64,000 nucleotides of DNA from Phoronis australis (taxonomy: Eukaryota; Phoronida; Phoronidae). The stretch's first letter is position 1. Every line of letters begins with the position of its first letter. The position numbers and the translations under genes were made by a program. The stretch is from assembly GCA_002633005.1 (NCBI GenBank), contig NMRA01000581.1, positions 96,762-160,761 of the forward strand, given 5' to 3'. The notes below the pieces were generated by a model, which was not told where the DNA came from, made no database searches, and saw nothing but the letters and a program-made list of their open reading frames with translations. Positions 1 to 11,500 of this stretch are shown piece after piece.

Positions 1-525
1 GTCAACATTGCCGGGGCACCTGGGATAGCGTGGTGGATTTCTTCAATGGCGTCTCGTGAGATTGTAAATCGCGGTGACAAATACTACGACTCTGCAGCCA
101 AAAATATGTGGAGGTGGGAGTGGTCGGACGAGCTAAAAAGATGCAGACGCACGCTTCTGGAGGTGGTACCTTTTTTTTAGTCCTCCTGATTTTTGTCTGC
201 AAAAGGTCCACATCGACAATTTCAAGGCTGGGTACGCGCATGTTTGGGGCCGTAAAAATTTCTGCTTTTTTTGTCTTGGGTCATTCCAAGCCCTAATTCA
301 TCAACACATTTTTGCAGATATGTTTTTGTGTTATGAAATGAGGTGTATACACATTAGGCATGTATTAACATAACTGAGCTCAGTAAGGACATTTGATTAT
401 CAGGATCTTTTCACTATGCGCGTTGTCCCTCAACTAAAGACTTAAATTATTCTGAAAATTTGTGATCAATTTACTACATGTGTTATAGAAACTGTTTGAG
501 AGGCAAGTAAGTAGGGAAAGTACCT

Positions 526-700
526 ATGTGCGTACCCAGGGGGGGTGCTTGAATGAGTCCCCCATTTGGCAAAGTGGGCGAAAAGGTTCTGTAAGAAACC
601 AAAAGTCTGAGAAAACTAAATAGAAGTCCACAAAAGAGGCAAGAATTCGGTAAAAGCTCTGAACGCTAAGCAGCTAAGCAAAGCCCCCCTTTTTTAGTCG
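526..700 (-). repeat. Interspersed repeat family R1, copy a
   Basis: About 175 bp beginning near a gcgtacccag/G-run and ending in a C-run. It is homologous, in reverse orientation, to the copies at 13205-13395 and 15605-15815. Shared blocks include the gtccac core, the aaac(c)aaaa..ctgagaaaa block and the flanking C-rich or G-rich ends. It lies in the intron upstream of the first PDIA3 exon seen. The rest of 1-1177 shows no exon I can support. Confidence 0.6.
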
Positions 701-1177
701 GTCAGATAGTGAAAGGTAAATTTGGTCTGTACGTGGAAATCGGCGAATTTACTGGAAAATCTGCAAGTCTGGCGTTCAATGTACTCCAATGCAGTTTTGG
801 TGGTACACGGGTCTGACAATATGGTAAATGAGTGGAATGTTACTATGACTTGCTCGTCATTAAAATGAATATAGAAATATCAAACCATGATCTTGACTGG
901 AATGTGTTACCTATGTGACCGTGATAATAACACTTGATCAACTTCTAGTCATTTGCAGCAAGGTGGACAGATTTTGAATACTGACAAAATTTCGTCAATT
1001 GTTTTCACGTGCAGTAATTGAAAAGTTACCGTCGACAAATTTCAACATGACTGTCTCCTGGGTCAAATTATTAAGAGCACCTGCTGTGCGCCACCATTAT
1101 CACCAAGTCGTGTGTTGCTTCCTTGGTTACCATGCGTAATTGTGTGTGGTGGCTCACACTCGTCTCTTGTTTTCTAG

Positions 1178-1315
1178 CTGAAAGACGAGGAAGGTGTCAC
1201 CATAGCTAAAATGGATGCTACAGCCAACGACGTTCCAGCACCATATGAAGTTAGTGGCTTTCCGACCTTGTTCTTTGCCAAAAAGGGAAGCAAGGATTCG
1301 CCCAAAAAATACGAG
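1178..1315 (+). CDS. PDIA3: PDIA3-like penultimate coding exon
   Basis: A 138-bp exon of 46 whole codons with phase 0 on both sides. It encodes the stretch just after the expected CGHC helix, from [18 protein letters not shown] to the segment ending KKYE. The acceptor is preceded by a pyrimidine-rich cgtctcttgttttctag and the donor is gtatga. The adjacent exon supplies GGRE, which restores the conserved YEGGRE junction of PDIA3 proteins. Confidence 0.88.
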
Positions 1316-2297
1316 GTATGAATAAGTTGAGTGTTTGTCAGTTGACATGTCTCTAAGATCCAGAAGTTAACCTAGTGGTTGTGAATCAATGCGTCTCAGA
1401 TCTCGTAATCATTAAATTCCATTGTTTTTCCATTTTATAGCTAAGCAAGTTCCATTTACTGTTTCAAAGTGGTAAATAACTTTAAAGGATGATTTGGGAA
1501 TTGCCTTACTTTTTCTGCTGTATTGTGCCACAGGTTCGTTTCTCAAAACCTTGAATTGAACAGGGCCACCTTCAGAAAGTATGAAGAACTACTTGAATAT
1601 ATCTGTTGAAAAACAAAGGTCAAAGGTCAATTGATTTGTTGCCAGAATATGTTGTATTTGATGGATAATGAAATTAATTTTTTAAGTGAAAACCGAAAAT
1701 GTTATAATGACAGAATCTGCTGTTGAAATATGGGAATTTTTTTCCAAATCTCTAGTTCTGCAAAAGAATTAGATTCCATAAGTTCCATCCATATTCTTTA
1801 AGTTTCATTCGCATTCCGTTGTCACTAAAAACCAGGGTGTCTAGAGATAATTATGCAACATGATAACTTTGCCCTCTTCCTGTTCGGCGAGAAACCTTCA
1901 AGTGGAAGGTTGATCCAGCGTATTTAAGTGATATCTGAACTTTGGATATCCGGCACTTCCTTATTACACTAGACCATTCATCTTGAATGAAATGGCACAC
2001 GTGTCAAGTCAACGCATTGGGTCTCTTCTCAAGCAATAACTGTCAGTTCTTCCGAAACCCAAGCAGCACCTCTAAACTGAGCATGGACGTAGTTGAGACC
2101 AGTTTCCAACGTTCAGTCGTCCAAATGAAGTTTTGTGACGGAGGGCGAGTTTAGACCAAATGTGACTGTTTTACTTACAGGGTGGCCGAGAGGTGGATGA
2201 CTTTGTCAAATATATCGCACGTGAATCCACAGACCCCCTCACTAGCTTCGACCGCTCGGGCAAGAGTTTGAAAAAGAAGAAGAAGTCAGAACTCTAA
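1178..2297 (+). CDS. PDIA3: PDIA3/ERp57-like protein disulfide isomerase, C-terminal two exons (partial)
   Basis: Coding parts are 1178-1315 and 2181-2297. The first exon follows acceptor tttctag and ends before donor gtatg. The second follows ttacttacag and ends at TAA 2295-2297. Both junctions are phase 0. The peptide carries [15 protein letters not shown] and GFPTLFF, the end of the second catalytic thioredoxin (a') domain including its cis-proline. An acidic and basic tail ending KKKKKSEL follows. The match is closest to PDIA3/ERp57 ([14 protein letters not shown], then NPKKYEGGRE), rather than PDIA4. In that family the enzyme forms and isomerises disulfides of glycoproteins in the ER lumen. 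KSEL is a KDEL-type retrieval signal. The CGHC active-site exon and everything upstream lie before the window. Confidence 0.9.
2181..2297 (+). CDS. PDIA3: PDIA3-like terminal coding exon with KSEL retrieval signal
   Basis: The exon has 38 codons plus TAA. It begins [19 protein letters not shown], the last helix of the a' domain. A lysine-rich tail and the C-terminal tetrapeptide KSEL follow. KSEL replaces the more usual KDEL, HDEL or QEDL. The frame is fixed by the phase-0 junction with the previous exon. Confidence 0.9.
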   Translation, partial: GGREVDDFVKYIARESTDPLTSFDRSGKSLKKKKKSEL

Positions 2298-3506
2298 GCT
2301 TGTGTATAGAGTCTGTCAAGTTATGGGACACGTGGGAAGGAAGTTCAGTGCTTGTACAGAGAGATGACATTGGATAGGGGTTGCAAATAGAACTGTAATT
2401 TATCTTTTGAGTTATCAGCCTTTGTAAAAAGTTGATTTTCCATGGGTGTGGGGGTACTGGGGAGGGTGATTTTGGTTGAGAGTATCCGATCGTGATGTGT
2501 ACATAGTCATTGATGTGGTTATATGACCTATCGACACAGTAATAACATCTCTCATTTGTACAAAACGTCTCCATGTTTTTATTTGTGTTTCAGCAATATA
2601 TCTGCTCTGAAATTTAAGTTTTGAGCGAAAACTACTATTTTCTTAACTTATTTTCTTCTGGACTTAGGGTCTAATAATTTAGGCCTCCAAATTATTTTGA
2701 CTTTTCTGTTCAACTTAAGTACAGACTCGAGATGAATATCTATGATTCCTACTCAAGTGTATTTTGGTTTTCACCCATGAATGTCTAGTCCAAGTTAGCA
2801 CTTGGTGACTTCTAGATTCGAGCTATAGACTTGTTAAAACTGAAGATCTTGTGTTCAATCTCGAATTCCGTGCTTAAGTTTTGTTGTCATCAAGTACAAA
2901 CTGTGATCAGACGTCACCCACTGAAGCAGTAATATATTTGAATAATAGATCTTCATAAATTTGTGCTGAAGGTGAACAGAAAATAGCAAAAATTTGGATT
3001 ACACAGATTGTACTCGTGTCCTGGGATAGGCATGCATATCAGTGTTATCATCAGATGCTGCAGTATTCTACAGCTTTACAAAATCTATTACCATGTGCGC
3101 CTATTTAGTACCCTAATTTCGGTTGACACAAATATGTGAACATATACTGTGCCTATTTACACAGTGTCCAAGGCTCCATATCTGCTACCTTGATCTCGCA
3201 TGGTCCCTTGTGGCGTTGCCTTAGTTAAACAATGCATTTGATGTCAACGTCAGTTATCAAGGTCACTTATCAACGATCAATTATCCAACTAACAACACTA
3301 AGTTTTATGCAAATCATCCCATATGTCATTGTCACCTAGAGCATTTCTGTACATTCAAAAGTAACTTGGTCTTCCAATGTCCTTAAAATACTCATTCCGT
3401 TGCTCAGTGACGTGTAGCATTTTTGGTATGCCATGCGAAGAGAAGACTCTTGACGACTAATGCAGCTATGTCTTACCATCATGTGCATTAACTCCTTGTT
3501 CTGGAG

Positions 3507-3512
3507 AATAAA
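3507..3512 (+). promoter_or_regulatory. Candidate polyadenylation signal of the PDIA3-like gene
   Basis: AATAAA lies about 1.2 kb after the stop codon in an otherwise non-coding stretch, and a GT/T-rich stretch (gttggccgttttattgtc) follows. If it is used, the 3' UTR is 2298 to about 3530. I found no other feature in that stretch. Confidence 0.5.
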
Positions 3513-3669
3513 AACTATTCAGTGTTGGCCGTTTTATTGTCTATTGTGACAATGAAAATGCGTCTGAATATCAGTCTATTTTTAAATTGCAAAAATGTCC
3601 CACATTTTGAGAGGCCTTATACGAATTGCTTCTTGTTTTGATCGTGCTTTAAGTTCACGAAAAATTATG

Positions 3670-4020
3670 TAGTACCGTATATATCCGAACATCGCATCTT
3701 ACGCACGAACCACCTAGTTTACGAACCCTTGAATCAATATCGTGCTTACGAACGCAAAAATCACGCTTACGAATAACAATCCTGGGCTTGAACCACAAAA
3801 ATCATACGTACTATACGAACACAAACCGTACGCACTAATACTTTATCGTTTGGTAGTTCATGCGTAAGATTCTGATGCTCATGCGTATGATTCTGATGCT
3901 CATGCGTATGCTTTGTGTATATATGGGTGGTTTTTGTTCCTGCGCATGATTTTTGTTCGTATGCATGATTCACAGGTTCCTGCGTAAGATGGGATTCTTG
4001 TGCGTATGATTTCATGGTAC
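3670..4020. repeat. Degenerate palindromic repeat built from CGTAAGAT/CGTATGAT units
   Basis: The left half repeats units such as cttacgaa and catcttacgcacgaacc. The right half repeats the complementary tgcgtaagat and tgcgtatgat units, about 21 bp apart around 3858-3910. The two halves face each other around about 3800-3850, so the block is an imperfect long inverted repeat. The open frame on the minus strand (His/Thr/Glu-rich) is a by-product of the repeats. Confidence 0.6.
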
Positions 4021-4219
4021 CCCTAAATGTAGGTATTAAAGAGTTGGCTAAAAGGATAGTTTGTTTACGCGCGGACTCTTTTTGAAATTTGTGCCTTACT
4101 GATTAAGGAAAAAAATGCCCGCCAGCGTCAATTTCAGCTAATTTCACTTTTTACAGAAGCCGTGCATACACACCCTTAGCAATTTTTGTGACCACATAAT
4201 TATACGTGGACACATCATG

Positions 4220-5310
4220 CCGTCCGGCGTCCGCTGCTCTATCTCCAAAACTTTGTGACGTATATTGGTGAAATTTTGCATATGTTCCTTTCATGGATCG
4301 GACGGCATTAGCGAACTTTCCGGTGTGCCCCCAGTAACTAGTTTTTTTTTACGTTTACCTCTCTATCTTCAAAGGTCCTGAATGGATTTTCATAAAACTT
4401 GGTGTATAGGCTTTTATTAATGACATGACGCTATCCTCCCGTTTTCGGATGATTCGAAATATTTTACATCACCTAGTGGATATTTTTGCTGTTTTCGAGT
4501 CTGTTTTTGGCGTCCGCCCCTCTATCAAATAAACCGCTGTGAGGATGATTGTGAAAATTGGCATGTATGTTCTTGCTATGAAGAGTGCGGCTGACGATGA
4601 TTTTCCGACGACTGGCGCCGCCTAGTGGCAGTTTTGTTTGTTTTTGCGCCATTGGCTGTCTCCGAACTTGAACCCTCTACAGGATCTTCACTAAAGTGTA
4701 TTTATATGAAGTTGACAACGGACGATGACGACTTTCGGACGGATCTAACTATCGGTGTCCCCCTAGTGGCAATTTTAGTTTTTTATGTTAACTTAGGTAT
4801 CTTCAAAGGTCCTCATCGGATTTTCGGGTTATACGCATCTATTGGTGGGCTGACGCTATCCTCCCGTTTTTGGATGGATTCGAGGTATTTTGCACAATCT
4901 AGTGGCCATTTTTGATGTTTTCGAGTGTGTTTGGCGTTCGCTCCTCTATCGTGTCTAAAGTTGATTTTGAAAAAGGCGTTTGAAGAGTACGGTTGATAAT
5001 GACTTTGACTACTGTGGCGCCTCCTAGTGAAAGTTTTGTTTTGTTTTGCGTCCATAGCTGTATCTCCTAAACCCACTGCAGGATCTTTATTAAATTTAGT
5101 AACTCATTTATATGAAGTTAACAACAGACGACGACGGCGGATCCGACGAACTTTATGCCCCGGCCCTAATGAGAATTTCATTTTTTTCCATTTTCCTTGA
5201 ATTTTTATGAAATTAAATAGTTTTAATTGTTAAGAAACGATGGCATGTTTCCGTTTTCGGATGTATTCGACGTATGTTGAGCAATCGTGTGGCTTTTTAT
5301 GATACAAATA
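4220..5310. repeat. Diverged tandem repeat, about 400-425 bp per unit
   Basis: The block cctcccgttttcggatgatt near 4435 recurs near 4859 and, more diverged, near 5250. A ggatcttcactaaa...ttatatgaagttgacaac block near 4680 recurs near 5080. gtccgc/gttcgctcctctatc blocks occur near 4248, 4508 and 4932. Two and a half to three old units are therefore arranged head to tail. The open frames in it are not convincing genes. Confidence 0.65.
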
Positions 5311-5989
5311 AACAACCCTATATGAGCACTGTTTGCGGTGCGTTCGCGGGCGCATTTCAACGCTCGGCGTTGATCTTGTTTAATGGAGGTTTAATGACAT
5401 TTCAGTTAATGGTTTAATTTCTTGTAATCATTGAGGTGATTTCCCGGTCTTTGCAAGCGTAGAGTTGTTGAAGACACAACAGTTGTTGTTATTGACGACC
5501 TTTGTCGCATTCCGTTCGACAGTCAACAGGACATGGGTAAAGTAACTGACCACGAGACATTATTAAAAGACATATTATTTCGAAATATACTTTTTCATTC
5601 TCAAGTGAAAATAAAATTACCCAGTACTATCACCACAGAGCAAAATGTTGCAATATACACAGTACTGGGACACGGCAGGTGTGAAATGCTGCAAAAAATG
5701 ACAAATGGAGGAGGTAACAGGATCAGGTCGCGCAAACAAGTGTATCGCGGGGCGCGACCCTGTTTACTGCTCGTTCAATTAAACCGGTTTCTCGAATGCA
5801 ATCAAAAGAGATTCGATATTTGCAATCGCAGCACATCGTGGTTTAAGCATGGAATTGGAGTGTTTTCCACGATTTCTTGACGGGTGATTGTACGTTCATG
5901 GCATTGCAGACAATGTTCTAGGATGGTGCCATGCTGAAGATGCATAGATAACTGAAGGGAAAGACAGCAAACAGTTTGACCAATGTAAT

Positions 5990-6240
5990 ATTGTTTGACG
6001 TTCCGCAGTGCTGTGTGGGGCGTAGGCGCACGTAGGCGTAGCCAACCACCTTTTTGCTTTTCAATGCAGCGCCTACCCACCGTAAGTTACGATATTGCGC
6101 ACGTAGTTGCAGCTAACCACCTTTTTACGTTTTATCGCAGCAACCACTTTTTTCATTTTAAAGTTGCGTCTATACGCGCCGTAAGTGACGGTATAGTGGG
6201 GCGTAGACTCGATACGGTAGCTTTCGGCATCAATGCGCTA
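5990..6240. repeat. Interspersed repeat family R4, copy a, with internal repeats
   Basis: Two or three internal units share a cgtag-rich head, a ccaccttttt core and a ccgtaagtkacggtat block (near 6020, 6080 and 6160). A related copy lies at about 30840-30980, with gcgcatgcgcacgtagacgc, ccttttcaattt and cgtaccgtaact. No transposase sequence is present, so it is probably a non-autonomous element. Confidence 0.55.
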
Positions 6241-6906
6241 CGCTAACAACAGCATTGTTGCCGAACATTTCGACGCGCGCGACCACCAGGCATACATGTA
6301 TGCTCGCCGAGTAATGGGAATTTTATTGATATTTCAAGGTAAAGAAATTGTTATGGTGTCGCACCATAGGTGCATAAAGGGGGGGGGGGCTGCGAAGGGT
6401 CCCGAGGACACACACCGCGGGTGACAAGAAGTCGCTGCTAGCATGTCGTTTCTGGGCGTTACGCTCCTGTTTTCCTTTATAATAGTGCTTGGGCCCCCTT
6501 CAGAGACCGCTTGGAATGCACGCGGACTTTTACCTTCGGATATGTGTGGTTTGACCCTCTTTCTTCGACATCCAAGATCCGCCACTGCAGACTATGTGAA
6601 TACCCACTCGTGAGTCAAAAAATAGGCTTACGTGTTTGTGAATCAGGTTTTGAAAGTTTTAAATGCACTTTTAAAGTTCAGCGCTCAAGAGGATACGATG
6701 GGCTTTGGGCGCCTACTTACCTCTAATTTTACCGCTAACAGCAGTGGACATTCATTCATAGGGCATACAAACTCATAAACAACACCACACTGGGCAAGGG
6801 GGCGGACTTCCGCTTCAGAAATGTTATTGTTCATGACCAAGTTGGAGGATTTCATTTTCTGATAATAAATAATGACGTCTAGAAGGTAATTATTGGACAG
6901 AACATT

Positions 6907-7098
6907 TTGGTAAAATTACCTTTTGGCCACACCTGTGCGACGGGCAGTGTGCCTTTTTAGACCGTCATATTAGTTGATTCATGTCTAAAATAGTAATTGC
7001 GAACTATTGCAGACCGGCATATGAGTTAATCCATTTCCAAAATTACTTGCAAATCCACTGCCCGTCGCACCGGTGTGACCAAAAAGGTATTTTACCAA
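6907..7098. repeat. Hairpin element (MITE-like) with about 43-bp inverted arms
   Basis: The left arm 6907-6949 is nearly the reverse complement of the right arm 7056-7098. The core cactgcccgtcgcac is exact on both sides. The loop contains two related halves of about 60 bp (near 6960 and 7012). The element is about 190 bp with no coding capacity. I saw no clear target-site duplication. Confidence 0.7.
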
Positions 7099-7778
7099 TT
7101 AAAAAAAATTATGTACAATGATTACTTCCAAGGCGAACACTATTCAGAAAACCATTAGGGATAAGGGTATGTGGTTATCGATATTGATCATATCATTAGT
7201 GACGTAAAGACAACACGGCTAGGCCGAGTAGCGCCTGTGACGACACGCTGGCTTTTACAAATTCAGCGTTCAAAGTAAACAACGAATTTTTTCAAAGTGA
7301 GCCGAAAAGCTGATTTGTCCTGATGAAGTTATAAGTTTGCATTGTACCTGTAAAAGATCGGTCAGTTCGAAATACACGTTGACCCGGTGGTCCGGCCGGG
7401 GCCAGTGGATTTGCGGCCGAGCTAGAAAACTTTCACACATAGGCCCATGTGGATGTGGTCTCATATTCGAGTAACTGGCCCCGCGGGCCAGCCCTTTTAT
7501 TTGCTGAAGCTAACACTGGTCCATGTCCGGTGTAACCGTGGCTTGTACTGGAGCCAGCAGCACTGAGCTGCTCTCTTGTTTGCCATTATTCAATAATAAA
7601 TATATACATATCTCGTACTCCAAAGAAAAACAAGCCAATCACCGAGGTTTCCAAGTTACAGCCTCACATAACAGGGCGTAATAGGGAAACAGTTCTTTCG
7701 CTACCGTGGGCAAAAGTGATCAGGCAAGCTGAACCGACTGAGAACACTGCAGCTAGTGTCTGTTCTGACCACTTCTCG

Positions 7779-7784
7779 TTTATT
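7779..7784 (-). promoter_or_regulatory. Candidate polyadenylation signal of the nicotinic receptor gene
   Basis: AATAAA on the minus strand lies about 167 bp after the receptor stop codon. A further AATAAA overlaps the stop codon itself (GAAATAAATT) but is too close to be the likely signal. Confidence 0.4.
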
Positions 7785-7950
7785 GTCCACGTTAACAAAT
7801 ATTAATGCGGGGCAGGAATATAACACACGAATTCACATCTGAAAGAAATCAAATCATATCTTCACCTATTATTGTGCTCTCGTTGATTGGAAGGTAACAA
7901 GAAATGTCGTTCGCTTATTTGTCACTGCATGACTTCATGGGTTATCAAAT

Positions 7951-8555
7951 TTATTTCCCTTTTTCGAGTTTCGTACTGGGCATGTAAACTAAAATAACCA
8001 GAGTGGACGCTGTGGCAGTCAATAGAAACAACCAGAACAACAGTCTATCCAACACGTATGCCACAAGTCTCCATTCGTTAGCGATATCTTCATGACGATC
8101 CTGGCAATCCTGTCGAGCAACCAGCAGTTGAAGATGTTTAGCAATTATGTCGACATTATCTCCCCTGCCTAACAGAAATCCCAGTTCCTTTCTGGGATAG
8201 TTTATTAGTTCTATGTTTTCGTCTGTTTTGATATGCATATGACCCTTTTCATGTTTACTGTACCCAACATTCGCGTCTTTGAGATCTCTTTGGTTTCCGT
8301 TCTCGTTTGCGTGATGCAAATTGTTGCTACTAGCCAGCGGTATGCTCTCCTCAACGACCGCGAAGTCTCGTTTTAGCATCTCGTCGTCTACGGACCTATG
8401 AACGCACAGTATTCTGGCAAGGAAGTCGAAGACCACCCGCCGAACCCACTTGGGAACTGGTCTTTGATGAGGAGTGGAGTGGTGCAGCTGCAGCACTGTC
8501 ACTGTCAACATTATGGAGAATGACGTCATCGCCATGGTGGTGGTCAAGTACAGGC
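7951..8555 (-). CDS. Receptor exon 6: M3, intracellular loop, MA helix, M4 and stop
   Basis: A 605-bp terminal exon (2 bases plus 200 codons and TAA) after acceptor ttctttccctag. It encodes M3 ([20 protein letters not shown]), a post-M3 segment [17 protein letters not shown], and an intracellular loop of about 100 residues. The amphipathic helix before M4 contains [17 protein letters not shown]4 and a short tail ending EKGK complete the protein. Order and spacing match alpha7-like subunits. Confidence 0.92.
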
Positions 8556-11500
8556 CTAGGGAAAGAACGCACCCTGTTAAAGTGTGTAGGTTGTGACGAG
8601 GGTATGGCTCTGAGAAACGATAGCACGAATGAGTATTAGGTTTAAAGTACCCAAAGAAAAAACAACATCTGATTTATATCAATTGCCGCAAAATTACTCT
8701 GGTCTCAGCTCAAATGATCGACACTAAAGCGCTGAAGCAGGTCCGCGTCGTTCTTGAAAATGGAGACAATTTCCAAAAAGATAAGTGGACAAGTCCAAAG
8801 TCGCCAGGCTTCGCTGCACTCTCTACGGCTTACTTCAACCGGCAATCAGGAAATACGATAACAGATGCAATTCCAAATGAAAATTAAAATCTTCACCCGA
8901 GATGTCTCTATAAGAACAAAGGCTTTCCCAGTCTGCTCCATTCTTTTGTCTCCAATCTCACTCCTTTTTGCCCTCCCCCCGCTCACTATCTTTCGAACCT
9001 CCACTTTCACATCCCAGACCCGGTCGCCACTCGGTTGCACTGACTAAAAAATTATCCCGGGTGCTACATTTTTACTTCTGCTCCGGAGACGACACCGTAA
9101 TGCATGCCGTATACTTGAGTTGAGATCAGCGAAGCCTATATAATTATTAAAATGTCACCCAAGCTGACGACACATCCTTTCTAACTCCACTTCTGAGAAA
9201 ACCCGCTGCCGAATCAACACGCTAAGATTCATTGCCCTACAGTTTTGTGGATAAATTGCAGTGGTTATTTAAAGACAAATTAATTTCCTTCTATGAGTCG
9301 TTTCAAAGTTTATACAATGCGCACCTTTTCGGGGAAACGTTAATTTTCAAATAATTGAGGCTGTACACAGATGTCGCTCAAAACATAACGAACACTCACC
9401 TATAAGCGGCACGAACTCTGAGGTAGCAGGCATACTTTCAGCTATCAATAACATGAAGACAGAAAAGGCGAGAAGAACAGTGATTCCCAACGTGATCTTC
9501 TCACCAGAATCTGGTGGCAACCAGAAACACAGAAGACTAAGAACAGTGAGCCAGAGGCAAGGGAATATCACGTTGAACAAGTAGTAAAGCGTTTTCCTGC
9601 GGATACGGAGGATGAAGGTCACGTCTGGATAGGGTTCATCGCAACACGGGTACTTGACTTCGTTTCGTTCGACTACGATGTCTATAAGCTCCCATTCTCC
9701 CGAGAAGACGTAGTTGGAAAGATCGACTTCGTCAGATTTGCTGACCAGGTCTACCTGTAGGTGGCGCGAAATTCCAATAGTTAATGTATGCTTAAATTTC
9801 ACGTGAACAATGGACGTGCATGTAAAGAAGGTAAAACAATTGATTTATAAAGCAGAACTAACGGCCCATCGCCATAAGCTTGATAAGTAAAAAAATTAGA
9901 TTTCATTTGGTCAAAACGCTTGAAAGGGTGCCCTGGTATTCCTTGCTATAGCGGTCTTTCGTCACACAATAGATATTTGTTGCTAGACTGCAATGCCTTT
10001 GAAATATTATTTGAACATTGCTCACTTTCTGCCAGTCTAGTGAATGTAAACATTTGAGATGACGCTCGTTAGTGACACGTTGTTATAAATAATCCACAGA
10101 CTTATCTAAAGGTGTTTTAAAACGGATTTTCTTAGTACGCAGTGCTGTAAGCCCCGAAACGGTGAAAATAACGGGACCTAGCTCCTTATTTGTGATCACG
10201 ATTCAGCTGATTGTGGGTCATTGGCACTCTTGTCGTACAAATCAGCAGTGTGAATGAGAATATTTTGGACGGTGTGAGCGGTACTGTATGTGGATCCAAC
10301 TATTTCTTTAGCTGAAGATGCCGGCAACACAGATAAAGACAGAACACAGACACAATCGACGACGTGCAGCTGGTCAACTAAGGCAGTGCACAATGCTATA
10401 CCAACGTCACCCACCAGTTGACATATTGCTGACTTATTATAACGTGGCAAATTTGCCGCCCGTTTTGGAAATTTAATAAATATTAACATAGACCCTAGGG
10501 AGTGTTAAGTTTGTAATTAAAATTGGGATTGAAATAATGACTGGGGTGCATTCCGAAATTTATTTAAAATTTCGACATCAAAGTGTCTTCTAGGAGCAGG
10601 CAATTAGTGGTTTCAGGCTTTAACTTTTAAATCAATACACCTGTGAATAAGAGATAACCATCATTGATCCCTATCCATGTTAGTTACTGGTTCTGGACGA
10701 AACTGGCTCTAATTCGCTGGTACCAGGTAATAATTCGTTGATAGATAGCTCATTGGTCAAATCGATGTGCAATAATGTGCATAGCAAATCCGCTGACTTA
10801 TTAAGCCAATTATCACGACTTGTATACCTCTGGAAGGCCGTTTGTCTTCAAAAATTCAGTCTTGCCTTTTGAAAGTGTTCCAAACTCTTAAAGGGACTTT
10901 GTCAAAAACGCCTTGTAAACGTATATGTAATTGGAGTGTACCTACAGTTCATTAGAGGGGAGGAAATTCGAAAAAGGTGGTCGCGTGGTCTTAACCACGT
11001 TAGAAAACCAATTATTAGATTCCCTGTGCCCATTAAGCACTGGGCGAAATGTTTAAAGTCATGTGCGGGAAACATGAGTCATCATCCGACAGGTTGTACG
11101 TACGGCTGTCTTCAAATGATTCACCTCAGGACATATCAGTTACACAGGTAGCAACTAAATGTTTTTGTTTGTGAGCCGTGTTGTTTTGGACAGGGTGTCA
11201 GTACGGGAGGACTCGAATTTAAATCTAGCAAAAGTTGTAACTTTATTATTCATGGGCCAGATTGATGTTTCAAAAACGATTTATAGACTTTTGCTTAGAA
11301 GAAAGACACTCATCAGTAACACAAACCATGAACAGAAAAAATAAATGTTTCAGTGAAGAAAGGCAGGGTTGATTTTTAACACGAGCCAACCAAACCCAGA
11401 GAGGAAGTCCTAGCCATGATACTGTCTCCACATTCTCAACTGAAAAAATGAGTGAAGTTGAGATGTGCGCAAGATGAAAGAAACCTGACCGGCTACGTCA

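Noticed and set aside
3767-4015. His/Thr-rich minus-strand frame with HEHQNHTHEHQN repeats
   Set aside because: Generated by the palindromic CGTATGAT repeat array.
4625-5076. Open frames of about 90 aa on both strands
   Set aside because: They lie inside the diverged tandem repeat and have no family motif.
10196-10489. Minus-strand frame with [14 protein letters not shown], reminiscent of the receptor loop A segment
   Set aside because: No WxPD motif and no suitable splice borders. The true loop A exon was found at 17713-17867 with correct phases.
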